Origin: JAVBLW01 sp031553215
Lineage (GTDB): Bacteria; Bacillota_I; Bacilli_A; Acholeplasmatales; Anaeroplasmataceae
Assembly: GCA_031553215.1 (NCBI GenBank)
Contig: JAVBLW010000012.1
Span: forward strand, 1-61,866
Reading direction: 5' to 3'
Length of the DNA stretch: 61,866 nucleotides
Position 1 is the stretch's first letter. The number at the start of each line of letters is the position of its first letter. This document shows positions 16,379 through 24,758 of the stretch, in pieces. The position numbers were made by a program, and so were the translations under genes. The notes under the pieces are model-generated. The model was not told the origin of the DNA and ran no database searches. It saw nothing but the letters and a program-made list of their open reading frames with translations.

Positions 16379-17730
16379 TAATATCTATGAATATATCTTT
16401 CAATTTCCCAAGCAGAAACGTACTTACGGTACTCATCCCATTCAAGTTTTTTAGCTTCAACCATTTTTTCAGTAATATGTGAACCCATAGCATCACAAAT
16501 TAACTTATCATTTATAAATTCATCAATTGCAATTCTTAAATTTTCAGGTAAGCTATCAACACCTAATTGTTTGCGTCTAGCATCTCCACATTTATATAAG
16601 TTTTCATAAACTGGATCGACAGTTGGACAATTACCAGCTACACCATCAAGACCAGCTGCTAAGATAGCCGCTACTGCTAAATAAGGATTTGCTGCAACAT
16701 CGACACTTCTTACTTCAGTTCTTGTCTTACCACCGCGAGATGCAGGAATACGAATCATTGTTGTACGATTAGAATCTGACCATGAAATGTAGCAAGGAGC
16801 TTCATATCCCGGAACAATTCTCTTATATGAATTAACAATTGGATTAGTAATTAAACAGAAACCTTTAGCATGAGCTAATATACCTGATATCCAATCATTT
16901 GCAACTTTACTTAATTGATTGTGTGTGCTTTCATCAAAGAAAACATTTTTCCCATCTTTTCCAACAAGTGAACAATTAACATGCATACCGCTACCATTAA
17001 TTCCAGCAACCGGTTTTGGCATAAATGTCGCATGTAAATTATGACGTCTAGCAACATTCTTTACAACAATTTTAAATGTTTGAACGTTATCGCACGCTTC
17101 AAGAGCACTTTCAAATTTAAAGTTAATTTCGTGTTGTCCTGTTGAAACTTCATGATGTGCTGCTTCAACTGTAAATCCTATTCTTTGCAATTCTAATACA
17201 ATATCACGACGACAATCTTCAGCGCAATCAATAGGAGATATATCAAAATATCCACCCTTATCATTAAATTCTAATGTTGGATTACCTTGAGCATCTAATT
17301 TGAATAAAAAGAATTCTGGTTCAACACCACAATTAAATGAGTTGAAACCCATTTCTTTCATTTTTTCTAAATTACGTTTTAAAACTCCACGAGGATCTCC
17401 TTCAAATGGAATTCTACCACCATCTTTTGTTGGCTTATAAACATCACAAATAAATCTAGCTACTTTACCATATGAGCTATCTTCCCAACTAAGTACCAAA
17501 AATGTATCTAAATCTGGATGTAAGAACATGTCAGCTTCATGAACTCTAACAAATCCTTCAATTGATGAACCATCAAACATCACATCATTTCCAAGAGCAT
17601 CTTCTAATCTTGTAATAGGAATTTCAACGTTTTTTAAAATCCCTTGCATATCTGAAAATTGCATACGAATATATTTTATATTTTCTTCTTTACATATTCT
17701 TCTAATATCGTCTTTTGTTAAATCCTTCAT
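16378..17730 (-). CDS. glnA: glutamine synthetase type I
   Basis: Makes glutamine from glutamate, ammonia and ATP. About 450 residues, the GSI-alpha size, with MFDGSSIEGF, the Glu/His metal-site motif VEAAHHEVSTGQHEI, NGSGMHVN and the C-terminal R-rich ADP site RIPASRGG. It lacks the longer adenylylation insert of enteric GSI-beta, so feedback and protein interaction control are more likely. ATG at 17730 is preferred because GAGGA lies eight bases upstream; earlier ATGs at 17751 and 17745 overlap the ribosome site. No clear GlnR box was found. Confidence 0.96.
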   Translation of the reverse strand: MKDLTKDDIRRICKEENIKYIRMQFSDMQGILKNVEIPITRLEDALGNDVMFDGSSIEGFVRVHEADMFLHPDLDTFLVLSWEDSSYGKVARFICDVYKPTKDGGRIPFEGDPRGVLKRNLEKMKEMGFNSFNCGVEPEFFLFKLDAQGNPTLEFNDKGGYFDISPIDCAEDCRRDIVLELQRIGFTVEAAHHEVSTGQHEINFKFESALEACDNVQTFKIVVKNVARRHNLHATFMPKPVAGINGSGMHVNCSLVGKDGKNVFFDESTHNQLSKVANDWISGILAHAKGFCLITNPIVNSYKRIVPGYEAPCYISWSDSNRTTMIRIPASRGGKTRTEVRSVDVAANPYLAVAAILAAGLDGVAGNCPTVDPVYENLYKCGDARRKQLGVDSLPENLRIAIDEFINDKLICDAMGSHITEKMVEAKKLEWDEYRKYVSAWEIERYIHRY

Positions 17731-17759
17731 TACACAATTCCTCATTTCCATATACTAGA

Positions 17760-17788
17760 ATTATATTATATTTCATAATCAATTGCAA
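17760..17788 (-). promoter_or_regulatory. promoter of glnA
   Basis: On the minus strand TTGCAA (17783-17788), 17 bases and TATAAT (17760-17765). A second TATAAT overlaps five bases upstream with a poorer spacing of 12. Confidence 0.75.
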
Positions 17789-17814
17789 TGAGAAAACACT
17801 TCCAATTAAATAAC

Positions 17815-17844
17815 AAAAGCATTATTGCAATGAATAATGCTTTT
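17815..17844 (-). terminator. terminator after degV
   Basis: A 12-bp perfect stem AAAAGCATTATT/AATAATGCTTTT with a six-base loop, just after the degV stop codon. The T tract on the minus strand is short. Confidence 0.75.
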
Positions 17845-17852
17845 GGTTTTAT

Positions 17853-18683
17853 CTATTTACTTATATAACTAATTCCAATTGTTCCACAACCAAAATGTGC
17901 ACCAGCGATGGGCCCAATTTGTGTAATCTTATATTTTAAATCTGGGAATTTTTTTACTACATGTTCTACTAATGCTTCTAAACTATCTTTAGTAGTTGTA
18001 TATCCAAATACAACCGTTTGATTTTCTCTTACTCCACAGTTTTCCATTTCTTCAATAATGGCATTAATAGCATTTTTTAATCCACGACATTTAGCATATT
18101 CACTAACAGATCCATTTTTTAATTGGATGATTGATCTAGCATTTCCGTTTGAGTTTGTAGTATCATTTTTTGATAATCTACCTAATCTTAATAAATCATC
18201 TATTTCATCTGGTAAAAATCTAGAATTTGTTTTAATTGCAGCTTCTTCTAATAATTTTACAATTTCCTTGGCATCTTTACCTTGCATAATTAAATCATAT
18301 CCATATTCAACAATCAATCTCTCTCCAATTGATGCTGATAATGAATCTACTAAATAGATTTGATCATAATCAACTATCCCCATAGCCAATTTTGCACTTT
18401 GATAAGTACCACTTACTTTTGAAGATAATGCAATTACAATTATTATATCTCCAGCCTGTTTTGCTTCCTCAAATACTTTCACAAATGATTCAGGTGCAGG
18501 TTGTGATGTTGAACCTTTAACACCAGTTGCTAATTTTTGATAAAATTGATCCTTTGATATTTCATATAAATCTACGTATGTTTCTTCTCCAAATCTAACA
18601 TTTAGAGGTACAATTTTAATGTTTTTTTCTTGTCCTTCTTTTAATTCAAAATCAGATGCAGTATCAGTTATTATTCTAATCAT
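17853..18683 (-). CDS. DegV family fatty-acid-binding protein
   Basis: 276 residues with the DegV start IITDTASDF, STSQPAPESF and SLSASIGERLIVEYG, and the C-terminal GPIAGAHFGCGTIG segment. DegV/FakB proteins hold a fatty acid for phosphorylation by FakA, feeding exogenous fatty acids into phospholipid. Which chain type it binds cannot be read here. The gene is monocistronic. A 22-bp palindrome stands upstream of its -35 (see 18751-18772). Confidence 0.92.
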   Translation of the reverse strand: MIRIITDTASDFELKEGQEKNIKIVPLNVRFGEETYVDLYEISKDQFYQKLATGVKGSTSQPAPESFVKVFEEAKQAGDIIIVIALSSKVSGTYQSAKLAMGIVDYDQIYLVDSLSASIGERLIVEYGYDLIMQGKDAKEIVKLLEEAAIKTNSRFLPDEIDDLLRLGRLSKNDTTNSNGNARSIIQLKNGSVSEYAKCRGLKNAINAIIEEMENCGVRENQTVVFGYTTTKDSLEALVEHVVKKFPDLKYKITQIGPIAGAHFGCGTIGISYISK

Positions 18684-18750
18684 TTTCTTCTCTCCTACTC
18701 TTCACAAATATATTTTTAACATAAAACATTTTTAAAGTCAAACGTTTTTT

Positions 18751-18772
18751 AATGTAAAATTCATTTTACATT
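18751..18772. promoter_or_regulatory. 22-bp palindrome upstream of the degV promoter
   Basis: AATGTAAAAT-TC-ATTTTACATT, ten-base arms with no mismatch. It lies ten bases upstream of a TTGACT box (18736-18741), which is followed 17 bases later by TAAAAA. The symmetry and placement suggest a dimeric regulator site. It does not match the FapR consensus I know. Confidence 0.5.
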
Positions 18773-18822
18773 TGTTTCATACAAAAATTATGCTCCTTTT
18801 ATAATTTTTATTACTTTTTATA

Positions 18823-18858
18823 CAAAAAAAATGAACCAAATAATATTAGTTCATTTTT
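18823..18858 (-). terminator. terminator after glyA
   Basis: On the minus strand AAAAATGAAC, a 12-base loop, GTTCATTTTT and a further T run, 12 bases after the glyA stop. Confidence 0.8.
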
Positions 18859-18869
18859 GTATTTTTATA

Positions 18870-20114
18870 TTAGTCCTTTAAATATGGAAAATTTTTAATA
18901 ATATTTACTACATCTAACTTAACAGCTTCTAATACATTTTCGTCGTCTGCATTTCTTAATGCTAAATCAATAAGTCTAGCAATACTTCTCATTTCTGTTT
19001 CTTTGAAACCACGAGATGTCATAGCTGCACTTCCCAATCTAATACCTGAAGTAATTGTTGCTTTTTCAGTTTCATTAGGAATAGTATTTTTATTACAAGT
19101 AATATTAACTTTACCTAAAATGTTTTCAGCTTTCTTTCCTGTGATTCCTAAGCTAGTTTTAACATCACACAATACAACATGATTATCAGAACCATCACTT
19201 ATTAGTTTATATCCTAAAGTCATTAATTCATCACATAACGCAGCCATATTTTTAACAACTTGACTTGCATAGTCTTTGAATTCAGGTTGTAGTGCTTCTT
19301 TAAATGCAACAGCTTTAGCTGCAATAACATGCATTAATGGTCCACCTTGGATTCCAGGGAAAACATTACTATTAACTTTCTTAATGATATCTTCATTGTT
19401 AGTTAATATAATACCACCACGAGGACCTCTTAAAGTCTTATGAGTAGTTGATGTAACAATGTCAGCATATTCACATGGATTTGGATGTAGTCCAGCTGCT
19501 ACCAACCCAGCGATGTGAGCCATGTCTACCATGAAATAAGCACCAACTTCGTCAGCTATTTCTCTGAATTTTTTGAAATCAATAATTCTTGAATAAGCAC
19601 TTGCTCCAGCAACGATTAATTTAGGTTGGCATTCTTTAGCTAATTGTCTTACATTTTCATAATCAATACGTCCTGTAATTGGATCTAAACCATAAGAAAC
19701 GATTTTATAATCATTTCCTGAGAAGTTTTTTGGATGACCATGAGTTAAATGTCCACCATCAGATAAGCTCATTCCAAGTACAGTATCACCTAAATTAATT
19801 AGTGATCTATATGCACCCATATTAGCTTGTGATCCTGAATGTGGCTGAACATTTGAATATTTTACATTAAATAATTCTTGAACTCTTTTATTTGCTAAAT
19901 CTTCTGCAACATCAGCGAATTCACATCCACCATAATATCTTTTCCCACTATATCCTTCAGCGTATTTATTTGTTAATACTGAACCTTGAGCTTCTAAAAC
20001 AGCTTTAGATACAAAGTTTTCTGACGCAATTAACTCAACATGAGTATTTTGTCTTTCAAATTCTTTTTCGATTGCTTCGTAGATTTCGATATCTACTGAT
20101 TTTAAATTTTCCAT
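18870..20114 (-). CDS. glyA: serine hydroxymethyltransferase
   Basis: PLP enzyme that converts serine and THF to glycine and 5,10-methylene-THF, the main one-carbon entry that FolD and Fhs elsewhere in this window depend on. 414 residues. The PLP lysine motif VTSTTHKTLRGPRGG is intact, as are ELIASENF near the N-terminus and the HSGSQAN motif. It follows pyrR with 20 bases between. Confidence 0.97.
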   Translation of the reverse strand: MENLKSVDIEIYEAIEKEFERQNTHVELIASENFVSKAVLEAQGSVLTNKYAEGYSGKRYYGGCEFADVAEDLANKRVQELFNVKYSNVQPHSGSQANMGAYRSLINLGDTVLGMSLSDGGHLTHGHPKNFSGNDYKIVSYGLDPITGRIDYENVRQLAKECQPKLIVAGASAYSRIIDFKKFREIADEVGAYFMVDMAHIAGLVAAGLHPNPCEYADIVTSTTHKTLRGPRGGIILTNNEDIIKKVNSNVFPGIQGGPLMHVIAAKAVAFKEALQPEFKDYASQVVKNMAALCDELMTLGYKLISDGSDNHVVLCDVKTSLGITGKKAENILGKVNITCNKNTIPNETEKATITSGIRLGSAAMTSRGFKETEMRSIARLIDLALRNADDENVLEAVKLDVVNIIKNFPYLKD

Positions 20115-20134
20115 ACTTCCTCCAAAATTATCTT

Positions 20135-20632
20135 TTATTTTATAACAACGATTTTATTATCAAAATCGACTATAACATTTTCACTTTTACTAGTTGGAAT
20201 ATTTTTACCAACAAAGTCAGCTCTTATGGGTAATTCTCTATGTCCTCTATCAATAAATATTGCAAGTTCAATTTTTGATGGTCTACCTAAATCAATAATT
20301 GCATCCATTGCTGCTCGTACACTTCTTCCAGTATATAAAACATCATCTATTAAAATAACAATTTTATCATTAACATCAGTTTTAAATTCCTTATTTGATG
20401 TTAAACTTTTTTTATTGTCGTCTCTATAAGAAATAATATCTAATTCCTCAACTGGTATTCGTATACCTTCTAAAGACATCATCATTTCTGACAAATATCT
20501 CGCAATAGGAACTCCTTTATTCTTTATTCCAACTAAGACAATCTTAGATACATCTTCATTCTTCTCAATTATTTCATGGGTCAAACGTTTAAGTATTCTT
20601 ATAAATTGTTCATTCTCAATAATTACTTTCAT
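20135..20632 (-). CDS. pyrR: PyrR-like uracil phosphoribosyltransferase / pyrimidine regulator
   Basis: 165 residues of the type I PRTase fold, with the PRPP loop VILIDDVLYTGRSVRAA near residues 90-106 and the PyrR pattern (LVGIKNKGVPIA, DIISYRDD, IDRGHRELPIRADFVGKN). PyrR binds pyr mRNA leaders in a UMP-dependent way and has uracil PRTase activity. No pyr genes are in the window; it stands between yebC and glyA. Its role here could be regulatory at distant pyr genes, or salvage. Confidence 0.9.
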   Translation of the reverse strand: MKVIIENEQFIRILKRLTHEIIEKNEDVSKIVLVGIKNKGVPIARYLSEMMMSLEGIRIPVEELDIISYRDDNKKSLTSNKEFKTDVNDKIVILIDDVLYTGRSVRAAMDAIIDLGRPSKIELAIFIDRGHRELPIRADFVGKNIPTSKSENVIVDFDNKIVVIK

Positions 20633-20648
20633 AGCTTCACCTAAAATA

Positions 20649-20671
20649 GAAAAAAGGCAATTGCCCTTTTT
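20649..20671 (-). terminator. terminator between yebC and pyrR
   Basis: On the minus strand AAAAAGG-GCAATTG-CCTTTTTT, placed between the yebC stop and the pyrR ribosome site. It probably allows partial read-through into pyrR-glyA, because no clear separate promoter is seen. Confidence 0.75.
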
Positions 20672-20677
20672 GCATTA

Positions 20678-21403
20678 TTATTCAGCAAGAATTGCATTAT
20701 GGTATACTTGTTGAACATCATCTAATTCTTCAAGCATTCCAAGCATTCTTCTAAATTTTTGTTCGCTTTCTTCATCTAATTCGGCATACATAGATGGAAT
20801 CAAAGCTACTTCTTGGACTTCAAATTCCAATTCTTTTCCAGTTGCTTCTAAAGCATCGCAAATTGAATTATAATCTTTTGGATCTGATATTAAAGTAATG
20901 AATCCATCTTCATCTGTAGAAATATCTTCAAAATCACATTCCGCCATCATTAAGACTTCTAAAGTTTCATCTTCAGACATACCTTCAAATACAAATTTTG
21001 CTTTACGTGAGAACATGTGGCTAACTGCACCAGCTACACCTAATTTCCCACCTGTTTTTGTAAAACAAGCTCTAACTTCTGAAATTGTACGATTAACATT
21101 ATCAGTTAAACATTCAACGATAACATTAACATTACCAGAACCAAAACCTTCATATACATTTTCAATCATTGACCCTGATGTTAATCCTTCTGCCTTAGCT
21201 ATTGCTCTTTTAATAACTTCAGCTGGACATTGATCTTTTTTAGCTCTTTCGATTATTTTCTTTAAAGGTTGATTCATTTCCGGATCAGGAACCCCGCCTT
21301 TAGCACATTCTAATATTTCCTTACCCCATTTAGAGTATTTTTTTGATTTTGCTAAAGCTGTTTTTGCCATAGATGCGGCACGCACTTCATGAGCTCTTCC
21401 CAT
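20678..21403 (-). CDS. YebC/PmpR family protein
   Basis: 241 residues with the hallmark start MGRAHEVRAASMAKTALAKS and the three-domain YebC pattern (DPEMNQPL, CPAEVIKRAIAKA, GFGSGNVNVIVECLTDN). Members are described as transcription regulators and, more recently, as factors that help translation of difficult (for example proline-rich) sequences. Note the Pro/Asp-repeat pectate lyase in this genome. A TTGAAA-N17-TATAAT promoter precedes it. Confidence 0.93.
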   Translation of the reverse strand: MGRAHEVRAASMAKTALAKSKKYSKWGKEILECAKGGVPDPEMNQPLKKIIERAKKDQCPAEVIKRAIAKAEGLTSGSMIENVYEGFGSGNVNVIVECLTDNVNRTISEVRACFTKTGGKLGVAGAVSHMFSRKAKFVFEGMSEDETLEVLMMAECDFEDISTDEDGFITLISDPKDYNSICDALEATGKELEFEVQEVALIPSMYAELDEESEQKFRRMLGMLEELDDVQQVYHNAILAE

Positions 21404-21450
21404 TTTTTAATCTTCCTTCCGATTGCAAATATTTTTTATATCTCTTGTTT

Positions 21451-21479
21451 ATTATACAATTTATACTACTTTTTTTCAA
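21451..21479 (-). promoter_or_regulatory. promoter of yebC
   Basis: On the minus strand TTGAAA (21474-21479), 17 bases, TATAAT (21451-21456). It lies between the stop of the upstream membrane-protein gene and yebC. Confidence 0.7.
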
Positions 21480-21485
21480 CTTCTT

Positions 21486-21932
21486 TTAGAATTTTTTATA
21501 ATAATAGTACGAAGTTATCGCCATTGTCAATAAAAACAAACCCATTATACTCAAAATAGTTATAAAAACTATTTCATTCAAAAAACCAGAGACAATCAGA
21601 CCAATAAGCAAAATATATAATAACATTTTTAAACTAAATGATTGTGATCTTTGTTTTATTAAAATCAAACGTTCATCACGTTTTTTTATTAACACATTTT
21701 CGAAGTACAATTCACTGGTCAAAACCTTGATATATCCCACAATTTTATTGATAATGATACCCTCCGCTATTATTAGGATTACATATCTAGAAAATTTCAA
21801 ATAATTAGGAATCTTTTCCATTACTTTCATTGGAGTCATAACTAAAATTATTATTATAGGTAATGCTGTCGCTATTAACATCATTACTAATTTGACTTTA
21901 GTAATTTTTCTTAATCTATCTGCACTATACAT
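21486..21932 (-). CDS. small membrane protein paired with an XRE regulator
   Basis: About 148 residues with four hydrophobic segments (roughly 15-35, 50-70, 100-120 and 123-143 of the protein) and basic loops. No family could be named with certainty; such DUF2975-like or similar membrane proteins often sit next to a short Cro-type repressor. Its ATG lies one base after the stop of the regulator gene, so translation is coupled. A GGAGG site stands 11 bases upstream, inside that gene. Confidence 0.65.
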   Translation of the reverse strand: MYSADRLRKITKVKLVMMLIATALPIIIILVMTPMKVMEKIPNYLKFSRYVILIIAEGIIINKIVGYIKVLTSELYFENVLIKKRDERLILIKQRSQSFSLKMLLYILLIGLIVSGFLNEIVFITILSIMGLFLLTMAITSYYYYKKF

Positions 21933-21933
21933 A

Positions 21934-22134
21934 TTAATCTCTTTCCTCCAATTCAAATATTTCTTCTACCGTAGTTCCGAAAACATTAGATATTTTCATT
22001 GCTAATGCTAAGGATGCGGTATATTTACCATTTTCTATTGATATAATTGTTTGGCGTGTTACACCAACGGTTTTTGCAAGTTCTTCTTGAGTTATTCTAC
22101 GACTCTTTCTTAAAGCTTGAACTCTATTTTTCAA
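21934..22134 (-). CDS. XRE/Cro-type HTH transcriptional regulator (66 residues)
   Basis: A single helix-turn-helix domain: QEELAKTVGVTRQTIISIENGKYTAS is the two-helix core, followed by LALAMKISNVFGTTVEEIFEL. This type is typically an autoregulator of a short operon with a membrane protein, as here. The start is TTG, eight bases after GGAGG. Repeated ATGAAAA/TTTTCAT heptads in its promoter (22171-22207) are the likely operator. Confidence 0.9.
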   Translation of the reverse strand: MKNRVQALRKSRRITQEELAKTVGVTRQTIISIENGKYTASLALAMKISNVFGTTVEEIFELEERD

Positions 22135-22170
22135 TAAAACCGCCTCCTTTTTTTATATTATAACACATAT

Positions 22171-22207
22171 TTTTCATATTAAAACCATAATGAAAATAGG
22201 TTTTCAT
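22171..22207. promoter_or_regulatory. candidate operator of the XRE regulator
   Basis: Three copies of one heptad in alternating orientation: TTTTCAT (22171-22177), ATGAAAA (22190-22196) and TTTTCAT (22201-22207). They span the region just upstream of the -10 TATAAT (22157-22162) of the XRE gene. The third copy overlaps the stop of the upstream peptidase gene. Confidence 0.45.
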
Positions 22208-23904
22208 CATTCTTGTATTATCCTATTTAGTATTGGAGTAATCTCAGATACTATTTTATCGATTGTACCAGGAACAAATGGATTAACCAAATCTACTGCT
22301 TTAAGTAAATTCAAGAACGATTTTGTCCCTCCTAGTTTACAAAGTTTGTAATACTTTTCCCATGCCTTTTCATGATTTTCATTATCTAATAAATAAAACT
22401 TTAAAGCACACACTTGTGCTAGTGTATAATCGATATAATAGAATGGCGAACTAAAAATATGATGTTGTCTCAGCCATAGATTTCCTCTTTCATAATACTC
22501 CACACCATCGTAATCTTTATATGGAGTATACTTCTTTTCAATTTCTCTCCACTTGTTTTTTCTATCTATGATTGCACAATCATAATTTTCATATACATAA
22601 TGTTGAAACTCATCAACTGCTACTCCATATGGAATAAATGTTAAAGCCCCACTTAAATGATTTTGTTTATATTTTTTTTCATCCTCTTTAAAGAAATCAC
22701 CTATCCATGGATATGAAAAGAATTCCATACTCATTGAATGAATTTCACACGAATCCATTGTAGGAAAATACAAATCAGGATTTCTTACTGACTTAGCTGC
22801 TGTATACACCTGAAATGCATGCCCTGCTTCATGAGTTAGTACGTCAACATCACCACTTGTGCCATTAAAATTAGAGAAAATAAATGGTGCATTATATTTA
22901 GGAATATATGTACAATATCCCCCACCTCTTTTACCAGGTTTTGTTTCTAAATCTAATAATTCGTTTTCTACCATATAATCGAAGAACTCTTTTGTCTCTT
23001 CACTCATGCAAGAATACATATTTTGAGCAATAGATAGTAGCTCAGCACTATTTCCTTTAGGTTTTGGATTTCCATCTAAAAACTGTAATCCCAAATCATA
23101 AAATTTAAAATCTTTTACATTAATTCTTTCCATTTGACTACTGATAATATCCTTACATAATGGAACTAAACTGTCATATACTTGTTTTCGATAATTCGCA
23201 ACCATTTCACTATTGTAGTCAGTTCTTGATAATCTAGCATATCCAAGCTCAACATAATTTTTATACCCCAATTTTTGAGCCATCTTTGTTCTAACTTTAA
23301 CTAATGAGTCATATATCTCATTCAGTTCATTTTCTAAGGGTTCTAAAAATTCAACTATTTTTAAAGCTGCATTCTTTCTTATAAATCTATCCGTACTTTG
23401 TTGATAAACACCCATTTGGCTTAGATTATTTATTTTGCCATCAAATTCAATTTGAGCGCTCGCTAATATCTTACTATACTTACTAACAAGTTTATTTTCC
23501 ATAGTTAAATCTTCAATAATTTCATCTGAGAATGTCTTTTGTTGCAATTCTAATAATTTGATCCAATGACTACCAAATTCATTCTCTATTTCATTTCTAA
23601 ACTTTGACTCCAATATACTCTTAAAGAACTTAGTCTCTAAAGAAGAAATAACTGGGCCATATTCATCATAGAATTCATTTTCTTTATCATAGAATTCATC
23701 ATTTGTGTTAATTGAATGTCGTATAGAACATATCGTAATCATTGAAGATATTTCATCACGATATAAATTAATATCTTTTATTAAAGAAATTAATACTTTT
23801 ACATCATCAGCACCATTAATACTAGCTATTGATTTTTCAAAAAAATCTTTTACTGCTTCAACATCTACTCTTTTATAAACATAATCACAAAATTTCATAT
23901 TCAT
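22207..23904 (-). CDS. M3 family oligoendopeptidase (PepF-like)
   Basis: Zinc metallopeptidase that cleaves medium-sized peptides in the cytosol. About 565 residues. The HEAGH zinc motif is at about 358-362 (DVLTHEAGHAFQVY), with the downstream Glu ligand in the DSCEIHSMSMEFF segment. The substrate-binding tail YYIDYTLAQVCALKFY is typical of the OligoF clade. ATG at 23904 or 23898 is the likely start, because AAAAGGA precedes them; the open frame extends further upstream but without a ribosome site. Confidence 0.92.
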   Translation of the reverse strand: MNMKFCDYVYKRVDVEAVKDFFEKSIASINGADDVKVLISLIKDINLYRDEISSMITICSIRHSINTNDEFYDKENEFYDEYGPVISSLETKFFKSILESKFRNEIENEFGSHWIKLLELQQKTFSDEIIEDLTMENKLVSKYSKILASAQIEFDGKINNLSQMGVYQQSTDRFIRKNAALKIVEFLEPLENELNEIYDSLVKVRTKMAQKLGYKNYVELGYARLSRTDYNSEMVANYRKQVYDSLVPLCKDIISSQMERINVKDFKFYDLGLQFLDGNPKPKGNSAELLSIAQNMYSCMSEETKEFFDYMVENELLDLETKPGKRGGGYCTYIPKYNAPFIFSNFNGTSGDVDVLTHEAGHAFQVYTAAKSVRNPDLYFPTMDSCEIHSMSMEFFSYPWIGDFFKEDEKKYKQNHLSGALTFIPYGVAVDEFQHYVYENYDCAIIDRKNKWREIEKKYTPYKDYDGVEYYERGNLWLRQHHIFSSPFYYIDYTLAQVCALKFYLLDNENHEKAWEKYYKLCKLGGTKSFLNLLKAVDLVNPFVPGTIDKIVSEITPILNRIIQE

Positions 23905-24007
23905 CCATCCTTTTTTATAATATATTATACCATCTTTTTTTGTGAAAAGCCTAGAAAAAAGGTATTTACCAGCATATAATAATATACCTTCATTTAGGAG
24001 GGATATT

Positions 24008-24622
24008 ATTGACACCCAATTTTCTTCTTTCTATGAATTAGAAGAGAGAAAAAGAAAGAAAAGAGAAAATCTTCCAAAGAGTATTACAAATGCAATAATG
24101 GGCGCTGTAATAGGTCAATTTCTAACTGATTTATACTTCTCCATATTTTTCAATGAAGATACTTTATTAGAACGTGATTTACGTGTTTCGAGCATCGCAC
24201 TATATTATGCTTCCGTAGCTAGTGGAATAATCATTGGAATATGTGGGCAGTATATGGATAAATTTGCTATCATTATTATTGCTACTACTTTTTTTGCTTT
24301 TGTAAATAATTTAATGGATTCTTTAATAAATGAGACAGAATTTGAAATTCCAAATACAGAATTAGTAGAAAGCATCATTGCGACCATCATATTGATTTAT
24401 ATTTTCAGCCCTAGAGCTAGAAATGATTATATTAACCATTATTATGAAAGACATTGCATTAAGAAAAAACCATTAGACACAAAATCCACATTCCTAAGTG
24501 CCCTAATTCTAAATGCTGTAACTAATACATATTTTGGTACTATAAACAAAATAAAATCAGAACGTGCCTCTACTCCAACCACACCTGCTGCTATTGCTGA
24601 CCCTGATGATATAATAATGTAA
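24008..24622 (+). CDS. uncharacterised membrane protein with unusual (ATT?) start
   Basis: About 204 residues, a Lys/Arg/Glu-rich N-terminus, then four hydrophobic segments (KSITNAIMGAVIGQFLTDLY onward) and a basic region with a small-residue tail. No family recognised. A very good AGGAGGG site ends at 24002, six bases before ATT at 24008 in this frame. A TTG one base later is in a different frame and stops after ten codons. Either ATT starts translation or there is a one-base frameshift. The in-frame GTG at 23942 has no ribosome site. Confidence 0.6.
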   Translation: MDTQFSSFYELEERKRKKRENLPKSITNAIMGAVIGQFLTDLYFSIFFNEDTLLERDLRVSSIALYYASVASGIIIGICGQYMDKFAIIIIATTFFAFVNNLMDSLINETEFEIPNTELVESIIATIILIYIFSPRARNDYINHYYERHCIKKKPLDTKSTFLSALILNAVTNTYFGTINKIKSERASTPTTPAAIADPDDIIM

Positions 24623-24728
24623 AATGGGTAGCTCATTTTGATATTAAACCGTTGTTGAATTTGATTATTTAATAACCTTACGTATTTCATTTACACTATA
24701 TTTATATATGATATAGGTATTTCAAAAT

Positions 24729-24754
24729 AAAAAGGATTCCTAGGAATCCTTTTT
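24729..24754. terminator. bidirectional terminator at the 3' end of the pectate lyase gene
   Basis: A perfect 26-base palindrome, AAAAAGGATTCC and its complement meeting at CCTAGG, with A and T tracts at both ends. It serves the pectate lyase mRNA and perhaps the convergent plus-strand gene. Confidence 0.85.
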
Positions 24755-24758
24755 ATTA

